Positions 33,363 through 42,129 are shown, counted from the first letter of the stretch. The stretch is 64,000 bases of DNA from Anaerozeibacter quisquiliarum (GCA_051162045.1 JBISDI010000019.1); one strand, 5' to 3'. Translations and numbers: made by a program. The notes: a model not told the origin generated them from the letters alone.

Positions 33363-33785
33363 ATGACAGTGCGCAACCGAAAAGCATTTATGTCCTTACC
33401 GTACAACCCGGAACTGGCAGGGCTGGCGCGTGAGTTGCGTAAGGCTGGGAACTTGGCGGAAGTGCTCTTTTGGCGGCAAGTACACAGGGGGCGTTTCAAA
33501 GGCTACGACTTCGACCGTCAGAAAATCATCGGCAACTATATCGCTGATTTCTTTTGCGCGAATTGTGGGGTTGTTATAGAGATAGACGGCCACTCGCACG
33601 ATGAGAGAACGGAACACGATGCGGAGCGCGACGCATTTTTTGAAGGGCTTGGCTTAGCCGTAATCCGTATTGCCGCGCGCGATATCTTGGGGAATTTGGA
33701 AGGCGTCATGATTATGCTGAGGGATCATCCGGCCCTGCGGGGGTCACCACCCCGCCTGCGGGCACCCCTCCAGGGAGGGGAATAG
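33363..33785 (+). CDS. DUF559 endonuclease-domain protein (VSR-like fold)
   Basis: 140 residues. It has the DUF559 pattern: MSLPYNPELAGLARELRK, AEVLFWRQV, FDRQKIIGNYIADFF, then VVIEIDGHSHDE and a C-terminal LAVIRIAARDIL, consistent with a PD-(D/E)xK nuclease core (Asp in ADFF, Glu-x-Asp in IEIDG). The ATG at 33363 has AGAGG upstream at short spacing; a GTG four bases on is out of frame. The last about 18 codons (PALRGSPPRLRAPLQGGE) are encoded by the right half of a palindromic repeat, so the reading frame was extended into the repeat. Function unproven; such proteins are often small stand-alone nucleases. Confidence 0.82.
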   Translation: MTVRNRKAFMSLPYNPELAGLARELRKAGNLAEVLFWRQVHRGRFKGYDFDRQKIIGNYIADFFCANCGVVIEIDGHSHDERTEHDAERDAFFEGLGLAVIRIAARDILGNLEGVMIMLRDHPALRGSPPRLRAPLQGGE

Positions 33786-34072
33786 GAAAGTAGCCATTCC
33801 CCTCCTCGGAGGGGTGGCGCGGAGCGACGGGGTGGTGAGGCTGGTGGCAGGGCTCGAGAAGCCGGGTACGGGGGCTTGGGGGGACGGCCCTGCGGGGGCT
33901 ACCACCCCGCCCCCTCGGGGGCACCCCTCCTGGGAGGGGAATGGGAGGGGGACGCCCTGCGGGGGAACCACCCCGCCCCCTCGGGGGCACCCCTCCAGGG
34001 AGGGGAATGGAGTGGGGTACGGCCTGCGGGGGTTACCACCCCGCCTGCGGGCACCCCTCCTGGGAGGGGAAT
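33733..34072. repeat. Palindromic repeat units L-O
   Basis: A right half at 33733-33784 inside the end of the DUF559 gene, a full unit at 33796-33942, and right halves at 33950-34008 and 34012-34072. The last half unit ends 15 bp before the stop codon of the DUF5317 gene on the other strand. Confidence 0.88.
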
Positions 34073-34086
34073 GGGAGGGCCGGTGG

Positions 34087-34641
34087 CTATTGCGCTTTGC
34101 GGGGGCGTTTCATCAGGTTTAGGATCAGCGTGACCACCCCCGCGCCCATCACCCAGTCGCCGGCGCTGCCTAGCGCGCCGGGGAGGAGGGGGAGGTAGAT
34201 CACGTCGCCCAGCAGATACAGCGGGGCGTCGGGGCGGGCGATGACGTACTCGAACAGCTCGCCCGATTGGATGCGCCGGGCGGTCGCCTGGGTCGAGGGG
34301 AGATGAAGCACCAGCTCGCTGACCGGCATGCGCAGGCCGTTGGCCGCGATGACCGCGAGGTTCATCAGTATCCCGGCAAGCATGAGCTTCATGCCCGTGC
34401 GGCGGATGTTGAGCGCGCAGAACAGGATGAGCAGCGCATACTCGAGCGGCACCGTTGTGAGTAGGCAGGTTTCGCTCGGCCAGCCGGTCAGGTGCTTAAG
34501 GTAACCCATCAGCGCCTCGACCATGAACGCCGCGATCGGCAGCCATATCGCGCGCAGCGGACTGTCCGCGTAGCCCTTGAACGAACCGCCGCGCACAAAG
34601 CCGATCAGCACCGCCAGCGGGATCAGGTAGGCCAGGATCAT
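34087..34641 (-). CDS. DUF5317-family membrane protein
   Basis: 184 residues with about five hydrophobic helices. Family-like blocks are ANGLRMPVS in the middle, YVIARPDAPLYLLGDVIYLP, and a basic C-terminal tail (LMKRPRKAQ). The function of this family is unknown. The ATG overlaps the stop of the HD-GYP gene by 4 nt, so the two membrane proteins are made together and may work together. Confidence 0.8.
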   Translation of the reverse strand: MILAYLIPLAVLIGFVRGGSFKGYADSPLRAIWLPIAAFMVEALMGYLKHLTGWPSETCLLTTVPLEYALLILFCALNIRRTGMKLMLAGILMNLAVIAANGLRMPVSELVLHLPSTQATARRIQSGELFEYVIARPDAPLYLLGDVIYLPLLPGALGSAGDWVMGAGVVTLILNLMKRPRKAQ

Positions 34642-35945
34642 TCGCCGCGTACCTCCCGCGCCTCGTCGCTGTCGGCCAGCGCCACCATGCAGTCCACGAC
34701 CTCGGCGCTGAACTGCGTGCCGATGCCCTTTTTGAGCTGCTCGACCGCCTCGGCGACCCGCATCGCCTTGCGGTAGGGGCGCTCGCTGGTCATCGCGTCG
34801 AACGCGTCGGCGACGCTCAGGATCTGCGAGCCGATCGACAGTTGGTTGATGTCCAGCTCGTCGGGGTAACCCTGGCCGTCCACGCGCTCATGGTGGTGCT
34901 CGATGATGTCGATTACCGCGCGTGGGAACCCCACCTGGCGCACGATGTTCGCGCCGACCGACGGGTGCGACTTGAGCGCCTTGAACTCCTCGGCGGTCAG
35001 GCGGCCGGGCTTGAGCAGGATGGCGTCGGGTACGCCGATCTTGCCGATGTCGTGCAGCGAAGCCGCCATCGTGATCGTCTCGACCATCGACGGGCGCAGG
35101 AGCATGTGGCGCGCGATCATCGCGGCGTAGCGGCTGACACGGCGCGAGTGGCCCTCGGTGTATTGATCCCTGGCCTCCATCGCCGTGGCGAACGCCTGAA
35201 TCAGCTGGTATTGCTGCTTTTGCGCGTCGAGGTACAGCTTCCATGCGTAGCGCGCCAGCATCAGCGGCAGCAACGTGATAAGCGCCACCCAGTAGCCGCC
35301 CTCCTGCTTGAACACGAAGCAGGTCAAGAGGCCCAGCGGCATCGCCGCGAGTACGTTGGGCACTACGCTCCTCATGATGCCCAACGCCTCGCGCGGCTGG
35401 ATGTCGCCGTTGAGCGCGAACATGGCCAGCAAAATGCCGCTGTTGAGCAGGAACGACAGCGCCGTGAACAGCAGCATGGGCATAAGCACCCATGGCAGGC
35501 CGATGTCGCCCGGCGTATGCCCGATCAGCCTCAGGCACAGCCCGGGCAGCAGGATCGAGATCATCAGGTTGGCGTTGTTGAAGGCACCCTTGCGCCAGGG
35601 GGTATTGTAGATGTTGATATGCTGCCCGCTCGCCATGTCGAACTCAAACGTCAGAAACGAGCTGGCCACATAGGTCAGCGTCGCGGCGTAGGGGCCCTTG
35701 AGCAGCACCGCCGTGATGATCGCCAGGATCGACACGTCAAGCGCGTGGTGCGTGCTGATGTAGACGGGCGTGGAGCGGCACACGCTGCAAATCACCAGCA
35801 GGCAGCCCATCTGCAGCCATTCGGTGCGCAGCGCGTCCCCGGATAGCGGGGTGAGCTGCAGGGCATAGCGATACACGCAATAGGGAAGCAGCAGGATACC
35901 GATCAGGATGACTGCGTCAATATAGCGCGTTGCGGCCCTTTTCAA
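34638..35945 (-). CDS. Membrane-bound HD-GYP-domain phosphodiesterase
   Basis: 435 residues. The N-terminal about 225 residues contain six to seven membrane helices, a MASE-like sensor region. After a short linker comes an HD-GYP domain: GHSRRVSRYAA, LHDIGKIGVPDAIL, HHERVDGQGYP, ILSVADAFDAMTSERPYR. These residues bind the metal centre of cyclic-di-GMP phosphodiesterases, so the protein probably lowers cyclic-di-GMP in response to a membrane signal. The HHExxDGxGYP block is intact, so it should be active. Downstream DUF5317 is coupled by ATGA. Confidence 0.93.
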   Translation of the reverse strand: MKRAATRYIDAVILIGILLLPYCVYRYALQLTPLSGDALRTEWLQMGCLLVICSVCRSTPVYISTHHALDVSILAIITAVLLKGPYAATLTYVASSFLTFEFDMASGQHINIYNTPWRKGAFNNANLMISILLPGLCLRLIGHTPGDIGLPWVLMPMLLFTALSFLLNSGILLAMFALNGDIQPREALGIMRSVVPNVLAAMPLGLLTCFVFKQEGGYWVALITLLPLMLARYAWKLYLDAQKQQYQLIQAFATAMEARDQYTEGHSRRVSRYAAMIARHMLLRPSMVETITMAASLHDIGKIGVPDAILLKPGRLTAEEFKALKSHPSVGANIVRQVGFPRAVIDIIEHHHERVDGQGYPDELDINQLSIGSQILSVADAFDAMTSERPYRKAMRVAEAVEQLKKGIGTQFSAEVVDCMVALADSDEAREVRGE

Positions 35946-36039
35946 GAGAATTCTCCTTTATTTGGCCTGCGAGACATGCAGGATGGCTGTAGATCAGATT
36001 TTTGGGGAAGGCGAACCCGCGCGCGAGTGCGGCCTCCGA

Positions 36040-36123
36040 CTACTTCCAGGTCATGTAGGCGCCGGCAGACAGCAGCAGAGACGCCAGGGACATGAGCGCC
36101 AACCAGATATTGGCCTTCTTCAT
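36040..36123 (-). CDS. Very small membrane peptide
   Basis: 27 residues: MKKANIW, a hydrophobic stretch of about 15 residues, then YMTWK. AGGAGGG lies 11 nt before ATG 36123. It is just upstream of the HD-GYP gene on the same strand, with about 90 bp between. It is too short to assign a family; the ribosome site and the helix support coding. Confidence 0.5.
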   Translation of the reverse strand: MKKANIWLALMSLASLLLSAGAYMTWK

Positions 36124-36240
36124 AATCAATAGCCCTCCTTTTGCAAGGCTCTGCCATTCGCTAACAGACAGGCTATTTTTCGCTTCGCTTCAGGCTCAAC
36201 CAAATTGGCAGCGCGCGGGTTCGCAATCCTTCATTCAAGG

Positions 36241-36300
36241 TAACCGCCGATGGATTCCGACGCCATCTGGCGGACGCTTTTGCGCCCGCCAGCCATCGCC
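36241..36300. repeat. Dispersed hairpin repeat, family 2, copy 2
   Basis: ACCGCCGATGGATTCCGACG, then CTGGCGG (36267-36273), a T-rich loop and CCGCCAG (36286-36292). It lies just past the stop of the next gene on the minus strand (36321). Confidence 0.6.
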
Positions 36301-36320
36301 CGAATCAATCGTCGCCTACA

Positions 36321-36995
36321 CTAGAGCGGACGCACCTTGAACAGCTTGCGGTTCAGGGCGTCCAGCGTGGCTTTTTGCACGGACAGCGCTTCGTTCTCGC
36401 CGCTCTCGGCAGCGCCGATCAGCAAGACGGAGCGCTCATTCTCAAGGCATTCGATCAGCACGACGAACACCGGGACGGGCGTGGTAATCACGCGCTGCAC
36501 CGCCAGCAGCATGAAAATCGGCTGCTCTATGTTCAGGCTCTGATGCACCGCGTCCAGCACCGCCGATGCGACCGCCCGCTGGCGCTGGGTGGGACTGTTG
36601 TGGGCGTAGGCGTTGCCCTGGAACGAGGCGTCGCGCTCGTTCAGCGTGACCGACACATTGTAGCGCTCGCCCACCAGCGACTGTTGGATGCCGCCGCAGC
36701 GCAGCCGCTCATTCGGCGAGACCACGGGGGCGTCGCCCGTGCCCAGCGACTCGCCCAGCTCGTCGGACAGCTGCGCGATGGAGAACTTCTGGTAGTCGAC
36801 GTCGACGTCGAACGAAGACAGCAGCGCGGTGCGCGCGTCGCGCACCAATTGTTTGGGATGGCGCGCCATGCCCGCAAGCAGGTGCACTTCCTCCGGATTG
36901 CCGTCCGGCCCCAGGCGCACTTGCGCGGCGTACACGCCGGGCAGGCGCTTAAGCAAATCGGTATAGCGCTGCGCGCCTTGCAGCTCGTCGGCCAT
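36321..36995 (-). CDS. Conserved hypothetical protein
   Basis: 224 residues, no signal peptide and no membrane helix. AGGGAGG lies upstream of ATG 36995. The N-terminal half reads like a small alpha/beta domain (VRLGPDGNPEEVHLLAG, RHPKQLVRDARTALLSSFDV), a pattern I have seen in uncharacterised proteins of Clostridia and Actinobacteria but cannot name. The C-terminal half has RYNVSVTLNERDASFQGNA and a second alpha/beta pattern. It stands alone between promoter-less neighbours, so its role is unknown. Confidence 0.7.
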   Translation of the reverse strand: MADELQGAQRYTDLLKRLPGVYAAQVRLGPDGNPEEVHLLAGMARHPKQLVRDARTALLSSFDVDVDYQKFSIAQLSDELGESLGTGDAPVVSPNERLRCGGIQQSLVGERYNVSVTLNERDASFQGNAYAHNSPTQRQRAVASAVLDAVHQSLNIEQPIFMLLAVQRVITTPVPVFVVLIECLENERSVLLIGAAESGENEALSVQKATLDALNRKLFKVRPL

Positions 36996-37230
36996 GCAAA
37001 ACGCCTCCCTCTTTACGGATAAAGCTCCCTAACAATTATAACCACAAATGTGTGGTATTGCAATGGTATTCCGCGGAGCACAATATGTTTTCCGGGCGGT
37101 AAAGATATTGCGTTGCGGTTAAATAATACGACATAACCATAAATTAACGAGCCGGCCGCACGCGACGGCGTCGCCCGCACAAAATATGCGATATAATGGA
37201 AAGAACGCAGACGCGGCGAGGAGTGGGTGC

Positions 37231-38175
37231 ATGGATTGGATGCAACTGACGGTGACGACGACGAGCGAGGGCGCGGAGTTGGTCAGCGAGCAATTGATCG
37301 AGGCCGGGTCGGCCGGGACGCTGATCGAAGACAGGCGGGACGCGCTCGAATACGAGCGCTCGCGTCCCGAGGGGCGCTGGGATTTCCTCGACGAGAGCGT
37401 TATACAGAACATGCCCGAGCAGGCGCGCGTGACCGGCTACTACCCGGCGGATGAGCGCGCGCGCGACCGGTTGGCCGATGTGCGCGCGCGGATGAAGGCG
37501 CTCGGCGAACGCGCCGGGGCCGGCATGGGCGCGCTGACGGTCGAGGTTAAGACCTTGGACGACGAGGACTGGGCCGAGAACTGGAAGCGGCAATACAAGC
37601 CGTTCCGGCTGGGCGAGCACATGGTAATCAAGCCCGGCTGGTGCGCCTACGAGGCGCAGCCGGGCGATAAGATCATCGAGATCGATCCGGGGCTGGCGTT
37701 CGGAACCGGCACCCACGAGACCACCGCGCTGTGTGTGGCGCTGGTCGAGCAGTACGTGAAGCCGGGCGACCGGGTGATCGATGTGGGCACCGGTACCGGG
37801 ATACTGGCGATCGCGGCCGCACGCAGCGGCGCGGCGGCGGTGCTGGCCAGTGACATCGACCCGATGGCGGTCAAGGTGGCCGCCGAGAACGTGCGCGTGA
37901 ACGGCCTTGCGCATGTGATCGAGGCGCGCCCGGGCAACCTGCTCGAGGCGGTCGACGAGGTTTGCGACGTGCTGACGGCCAACATCATCGCCGACGTGAT
38001 CGTTCAACTGGCCGCGCCGGTGCGCGCGCACATCCGCGAGGGCGGTGTGTTCATCTGCTCGGGCATCGCGCGCGAGCGGCAGCAGGCGGTGCTGGACGCG
38101 CTCAAGGCGGCCGGCTATCATGATATCGACGTGCGCGAGCAGGGCGAGTGGGCGGCCATCGCCTGCCGAAGGTAG
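37231..38175 (+). CDS. prmA: Ribosomal protein L11 methyltransferase
   Basis: Trimethylates ribosomal protein L11; 314 residues. The N-terminal L11-binding domain (MDWMQLTVTTTSEGAELVSE to about 110) is followed by the SAM-binding domain with AFGTGTHETT, VIDVGTGTGILAIAAA and NIIADVIV. ATG 37231 has GAGGAG 8-9 nt upstream; the extended frame from 37186 runs through a TATAAT box (37192-37197) and is not coding. It is followed by rsmE after 3 bp, then mtaB, a common Firmicute order. Confidence 0.96.
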   Translation: MDWMQLTVTTTSEGAELVSEQLIEAGSAGTLIEDRRDALEYERSRPEGRWDFLDESVIQNMPEQARVTGYYPADERARDRLADVRARMKALGERAGAGMGALTVEVKTLDDEDWAENWKRQYKPFRLGEHMVIKPGWCAYEAQPGDKIIEIDPGLAFGTGTHETTALCVALVEQYVKPGDRVIDVGTGTGILAIAAARSGAAAVLASDIDPMAVKVAAENVRVNGLAHVIEARPGNLLEAVDEVCDVLTANIIADVIVQLAAPVRAHIREGGVFICSGIARERQQAVLDALKAAGYHDIDVREQGEWAAIACRR

Positions 38176-38178
38176 GGT

Positions 38179-38907
38179 ATGCACAGGTTTCTTTTGACGA
38201 AGATCGAAGGTGACATCGCGCTGCTGCCGCCCGAGGAGGCGCGTCACGCGCTGAAGGTGCTGAGGCTGTCCGTAGGCGACGAGGTGGCGGTGTCGGACGG
38301 GCGGGGCCTTTCGTGGATCGGGCGCGTCGAGTGGCTGGACGCGCGGGAGGCTCGCGTCCGGCTGGCGGGCGAGCTCGCGAGCGGCGAGAGCCCGGCGACG
38401 ATCACGCTCTACAAGGGCCTGCCCAAGGCCGACAAGCTGGAACTGATTGTACAGAAGGCGGTCGAGCTGGGCGTCCATCGGCTGGTGCCGGTCGTAATGG
38501 CGCGCTCTGTGTCGCGTCCGGATGCGCGCGAGGCCGAGCGGAAGGCCGAGCGGCTGCGGCGCATCGCGCTCGAGGCCTGCAAGCAGTGCGGGCGCGCGCG
38601 CGTACCTGAGATCGCGCCCGCGATCGGCTTTGCCGAAGCGCTTGGCGACATGGCGCGCCGGGAACTGATGCTGATGCCGTGGGAGGAGGCGCGCGGCGCG
38701 CGCATGCGAGACGCGTTTGCCGAGCGCCCAGATGCCCGCGACCTGGGGCTGCTGATCGGCCCCGAGGGCGGGATCGAGCGCGCCGAGGCCGAGCGGGTGC
38801 TGGCGGCGGGCGGCATAGCGATCACGCTCGGGCCTCGTATCCTGCGCTGCGAGACCGCGGCGATCGCCTGTGTGGCGCTTTTGCAACAACTATGGGGGGA
38901 TATATGA
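38179..38907 (+). CDS. rsmE: 16S rRNA (uracil-1498-N3)-methyltransferase RsmE
   Basis: SPOUT-class RNA methyltransferase of 242 residues. An N-terminal PUA-like part (EEARHALKVLRLSVGDEV) precedes the knot region: ELIVQKAVELGVHRLVPV, CKQCGRARVPEI, LLIGPEGGIERAEAE, and ITLGPRILRCETAAIA. It begins 3 bp after prmA, so the pair are co-transcribed. Length and motifs are typical. Confidence 0.95.
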   Translation: MHRFLLTKIEGDIALLPPEEARHALKVLRLSVGDEVAVSDGRGLSWIGRVEWLDAREARVRLAGELASGESPATITLYKGLPKADKLELIVQKAVELGVHRLVPVVMARSVSRPDAREAERKAERLRRIALEACKQCGRARVPEIAPAIGFAEALGDMARRELMLMPWEEARGARMRDAFAERPDARDLGLLIGPEGGIERAEAERVLAAGGIAITLGPRILRCETAAIACVALLQQLWGDI

Positions 38908-38911
38908 CGCG

Positions 38912-40225
38912 ATGAAACGCATTGCCTGTCACACGCTGGGCTGCAAGGTCAACCAGTACGATACCCAGGCCATGCTGGAGGCGTTTGAGCGGGCCGGCTA
39001 TACAGGCGTAGGATTCGAGGAAGAGGCCGAGGTATACCTGATTAACACCTGCACCGTGACCGGTACCGGCGACCAGAAGTCGATGAAGCTGATCCGGCGC
39101 GTGCACCGATCGCACCCCGAGGCCGCGATTGTGGTGGCCGGTTGTCTGGCGCAGCGGGACGCGCCGCGCGTGATGCTGCCCGGCGTGCGTCTGGCGGTGG
39201 GCGCGAAGCGCCGGGGCGAGGTGGCCGAGCTGCTTGAGCGCGCGCTGCGCGAAAACGTGTCGCTAAGCGCGGTTGACGCAGATGGCGAGTGGACGTTTGA
39301 AAGGCTGTCGGTTGAGCGCCACGAGGGGCACACGCGCGCCACGATGAAGATCCAGGAAGGCTGCGACCGCTACTGCAGCTACTGCATCATCCCCTACGTG
39401 CGCGGGCCGATCCGGTCGATGCCCTTGGAAGCTGTGCGCGCCGAGGCGGAAACGCTGGCAGAAGCGGGCTACCTCGAAGTAGTGCTCACCGGCATCCACC
39501 TGGCCTCCTACGGCCGGGAGACGGGGCTGACGCTCATGGACGCGGTCCGCGCGGTGCACGAGTCGCCTGTACGGCGCATCCGGCTGGGCTCGCTCGAACC
39601 CACGGCGGTGGACGACGCCACCGTACAGGCGCTCGCGGGCCTTTACAAGGTGTGCCCGCAGTTCCACCTGTCGATGCAGTCGGGCAGCGACGGAGTGCTC
39701 AGGCGCATGCGGCGGCGCTACGACGCCGAGGGATACCTCGCGGCCGCGCGTCGGCTGCAACGGGCCTTTCCGCTCGGCGCGATCACGACCGACGTGCTGA
39801 CCGGCTTTCCGGGCGAGACCGAACAGGAGGCGGAGGAGACCGAGCGCTTCTTGCGCGAGGTGGGCTTCGCGCGCATCCACGTGTTTCCCTACTCGCGCCG
39901 CGCGGGCACGGCGGCGGACGCGATGCCCGACCAGGTGCCCGAGGCCGTCAAGCAGGCGCGCGCAGCCCGGCTGATCGCCATTGGGAACGAATTGGAGGCG
40001 TCGTTCGTCCAAAAATTGGTTGGCAAGCGTTGCCAGGTGCTGTTTGAGACGGCGCTTACGGATGGCATTGCCGAAGGCTACACCGAGCAGTATGCGCGCG
40101 TGCGCGCGAAAGCTGCGCCCGGCGAACTCAAGGAAATCTTCATTGAGCGCGTGCAGGATGGCGTACTGATTGGGCGCGACCCATTCCCCTCATCGGAGGG
40201 GCGCCCCGAAGGGGCGGGGCGGTGA
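38912..40225 (+). CDS. mtaB: tRNA t6A37 methylthiotransferase MtaB
   Basis: Adds methylthio to N6-threonylcarbamoyladenosine 37 of tRNA; 437 residues. The N-terminal UPF0004 domain holds three cluster cysteines (TLGCKVNQYDTQ, INTCTVTG, VAGCLAQ), and the radical SAM domain has CDRYCSYCIIPYVRGP. A C-terminal TRAM-like region follows. ATG 38912 follows rsmE by 4 bp. The last about 15 codons (DPFPSSEGRPEGAGR) are encoded by a degenerate palindromic repeat at 40181-40247, so the original C-terminus has been replaced or extended; core domains are intact. Confidence 0.93.
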   Translation: MKRIACHTLGCKVNQYDTQAMLEAFERAGYTGVGFEEEAEVYLINTCTVTGTGDQKSMKLIRRVHRSHPEAAIVVAGCLAQRDAPRVMLPGVRLAVGAKRRGEVAELLERALRENVSLSAVDADGEWTFERLSVERHEGHTRATMKIQEGCDRYCSYCIIPYVRGPIRSMPLEAVRAEAETLAEAGYLEVVLTGIHLASYGRETGLTLMDAVRAVHESPVRRIRLGSLEPTAVDDATVQALAGLYKVCPQFHLSMQSGSDGVLRRMRRRYDAEGYLAAARRLQRAFPLGAITTDVLTGFPGETEQEAEETERFLREVGFARIHVFPYSRRAGTAADAMPDQVPEAVKQARAARLIAIGNELEASFVQKLVGKRCQVLFETALTDGIAEGYTEQYARVRAKAAPGELKEIFIERVQDGVLIGRDPFPSSEGRPEGAGR

Positions 40226-40247
40226 TCTGATGGCACGGCTTGCAGAT
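40181..40247. repeat. Degenerate left half of the palindromic repeat in the mtaB end
   Basis: CCATTCCCCTCATCGGAGGGG, a variant of the unit start, is followed by a divergent inner arm and the typical TGATCTGATGGCACGG. It supplies the stop codon of mtaB. Confidence 0.65.
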
Positions 40248-40340
40248 GCTGAGGCACGAGGCCCAGCCTCGGCTCCCCGTCAGAGAGAGGCAGGGGGTTG
40301 GGAGCCGCGGCGACATACTACCATAGAGGAGGCGTTCCCC

Positions 40341-40685
40341 ATGGACGATTGTATCTTCTGCCGGATCGCGGCGGGGCAGATACCCTGCGACAAGGTCTAC
40401 GAGGACGAGCAGGCGCTGGCATTTCGGGATATAGCGCCCCAGGCCCCGGTTCATATGTTGGTCGTCCCCAAGGCGCACATGAGGAATGTCGCCGAGTGCG
40501 AGCGCGATCACCCTGAACTCGTGGGCTGCCTGTTCTCGCTGGCCGCGCGGCTGGCGGCACAAGAGGGCCTGGCGAAAGGCGGCTTCCGCCTGGTGACCAA
40601 CTGCGGCCCCGACGCCGCCCAATCGGTCGATCACTTCCACATCCACATTCTCGGCGGCGGTCAACTGAGCGGGCGCATGGCTTGA
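40341..40685 (+). CDS. HIT-family nucleotide-binding protein
   Basis: 114 residues. It has the zinc-type N-terminus (DDCIFCRIAAGQIP), the family block VHMLVVPKAHM, and the histidine triad HFHIHIL near the C-terminus. Such HinT-like proteins hydrolyse AMP-linked phosphoramidates. GAGGAGG lies upstream of ATG 40341, just after a repeat-derived stretch. Gene order next to rpsU is common in Clostridia. Confidence 0.93.
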   Translation: MDDCIFCRIAAGQIPCDKVYEDEQALAFRDIAPQAPVHMLVVPKAHMRNVAECERDHPELVGCLFSLAARLAAQEGLAKGGFRLVTNCGPDAAQSVDHFHIHILGGGQLSGRMA

Positions 40686-40706
40686 AGTTAAATGAAAGTT
40701 TTTCGG

Positions 40707-40736
40707 TTGACGAATTGCGTGTAGCTGCGGTATAAT
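40707..40736 (+). promoter_or_regulatory. Sigma-A promoter of rpsU
   Basis: TTGACG (40707-40712), 18 bp, TATAAT (40731-40736), about 70 bp before the rpsU start. Confidence 0.85.
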
Positions 40737-40804
40737 CATCTGTGTGGCGGACCCCATGCTACATTGGCTTACACGCCAGCAATCGCGAGGGGAGGGAAAG
40801 CACA

Positions 40805-40978
40805 ATGTCAGAGGTACGTATCAAGGATAACGAGTCTTTGGAGAGCGCACTGCGCCGGTTCAAGCGAATGACTGCCCGTTCGGGTATTCTGGCCGAGGCC
40901 AGGAAAAGGGAACATTACGAGAAGCCCAGCGTAAAGCGTAAGAAAAAGGCTGAGGCCGCGCGCAAGCGTAAATACTGA
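40805..40978 (+). CDS. rpsU: 30S ribosomal protein S21
   Basis: 57 residues, the usual length. Typical sequence includes ESLESALRRFKR in the first helix and a Lys/Arg-rich C-terminus (KRKKKAEAARKRKY). GGAGGG lies 8 nt before ATG 40805. It has its own consensus-like promoter and a hairpin after the stop. Confidence 0.96.
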   Translation: MSEVRIKDNESLESALRRFKRMTARSGILAEARKREHYEKPSVKRKKKAEAARKRKY

Positions 40979-40989
40979 TTCCTACATTT

Positions 40990-41022
40990 AGGCTCCTTTC
41001 CATCAAGCCGGGAGAGGAGCCT
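40990..41022 (+). terminator. Probable terminator after rpsU
   Basis: AGGCTCCT (40990-40997) and AGGAGCCT (41015-41022) enclose a 17-nt loop, followed by a C/T-rich stretch (CTTCCTTC) rather than a pure T-run. Confidence 0.55.
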
Positions 41023-41123
41023 CTTCCTTCGTCCATCACGATGAGCCATGTTTTTTGTGAATTAACGCGTTTCCGGCATATCGGGCGTGCGTATGGCATA
41101 GACTGATCCGGGAGCATTTTACA

Positions 41124-42129
41124 ATGAAATACGGCATCCTCCTGCGGCCGCATGCCAACGGCCGCTATCAGCAGGCGGTGCAGCCCCTGGCGCTCTGCGA
41201 GGCGCTTGCGCTGCTGTCCGCGGCGGGCATCGACGCAAAGCCCCGGCTGGACGAACTTTTCGGCGCCGGCATCATTTGCTTCGAAGCGCCGGAGCTCAGT
41301 GAAAGGGCGTGCGCGCTGCTCGCTCTCCACTCGCTGAATTACCTGCTGTGCGAGGTGCACGGCGACCGGCTCGCGCCGGTTGGCGGGCGCGCTAAGGCGT
41401 TCCTCGGGCACGACCTGAACGGCATTCAAATACAAGGGCAAGACCAACGAACGCTTCACCGGCTTCTTGGTCAACATGGCGTTGCTGTCGAGCGCGTTTG
41501 CGGGTGCGTTCGACCATAAGCTTTGCCTGTTCGACCCCATGTGCGGCCGGCTCACCACGCTGTTTGAGGCCTGTAACCGCGGTTACGACGCCTGGGGGGC
41601 GGACCTCGACGGGCGGGAGATCGGCGAGGGGCTGACGTTCCTCAGGAAATACCTCGAGCACCACCATTTCAAGCACGCCCTCCGGCAGGACGCCCTTACG
41701 CTGCCCGGCAAGCGATCGGCGCAGATCAGGCGCGTTTCGTTCGCGGCCGACGCCGCGCAATACCGCGCGGGCGATCAGCGTACGCTGTCGGCGACCGCGC
41801 TCGATTGTGAGAGCGCCGCGCGGGCGTTTGGCGCGGGCCGGTTCCACCTGGCCGCGTTTGACATGCCCTACGGCGTGCAGCACGGGCCGGGCGGGCGCGA
41901 GTCCTTCGAAAAGCTGCTCGGGCGCATGGCGGGGCCGCTCCTTGCCGCGCTCAAGCCGGGCGGCGCGGTGGCGTTGTCGTTCAACAGCCACACGCTGAGG
42001 CCCGAGACCGCGCGTGCGGCGCTCGCGGACGCCGGTTTCAGCGTATGCCGCGGAGAATCCTACGACCACCTGGCGCACTGGGTCGAGCAGGCCATCGTGC
42101 GCGACGTAGTGGTCGCCCAAAAACCGTGA
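41124..42129 (+). pseudogene. TRM11/RlmKL-type SAM methyltransferase gene with a frameshift
   Basis: Two consecutive frames read as one protein. 41124-41426 gives KYGILLRPHANGRYQQAVQP to GHDLNGI, and the frame one base on continues KYKGKTNERFTGF, then MALLSSAFAG, DPMCGRLTTLFEA, FDMPYGVQHGP and a C-terminal HWVEQAIVRDV. The shift is at about 41427, where one extra C after ATT breaks the frame; the upstream frame ends at 41519 after out-of-frame codons. The joined product of about 334 residues has the SAM motif DPMCGR and the DMPYG catalytic motif. It is either a recent pseudogene or a sequencing error; programmed shifting is less likely because no slippery run or stop is at the site. Confidence 0.75.
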
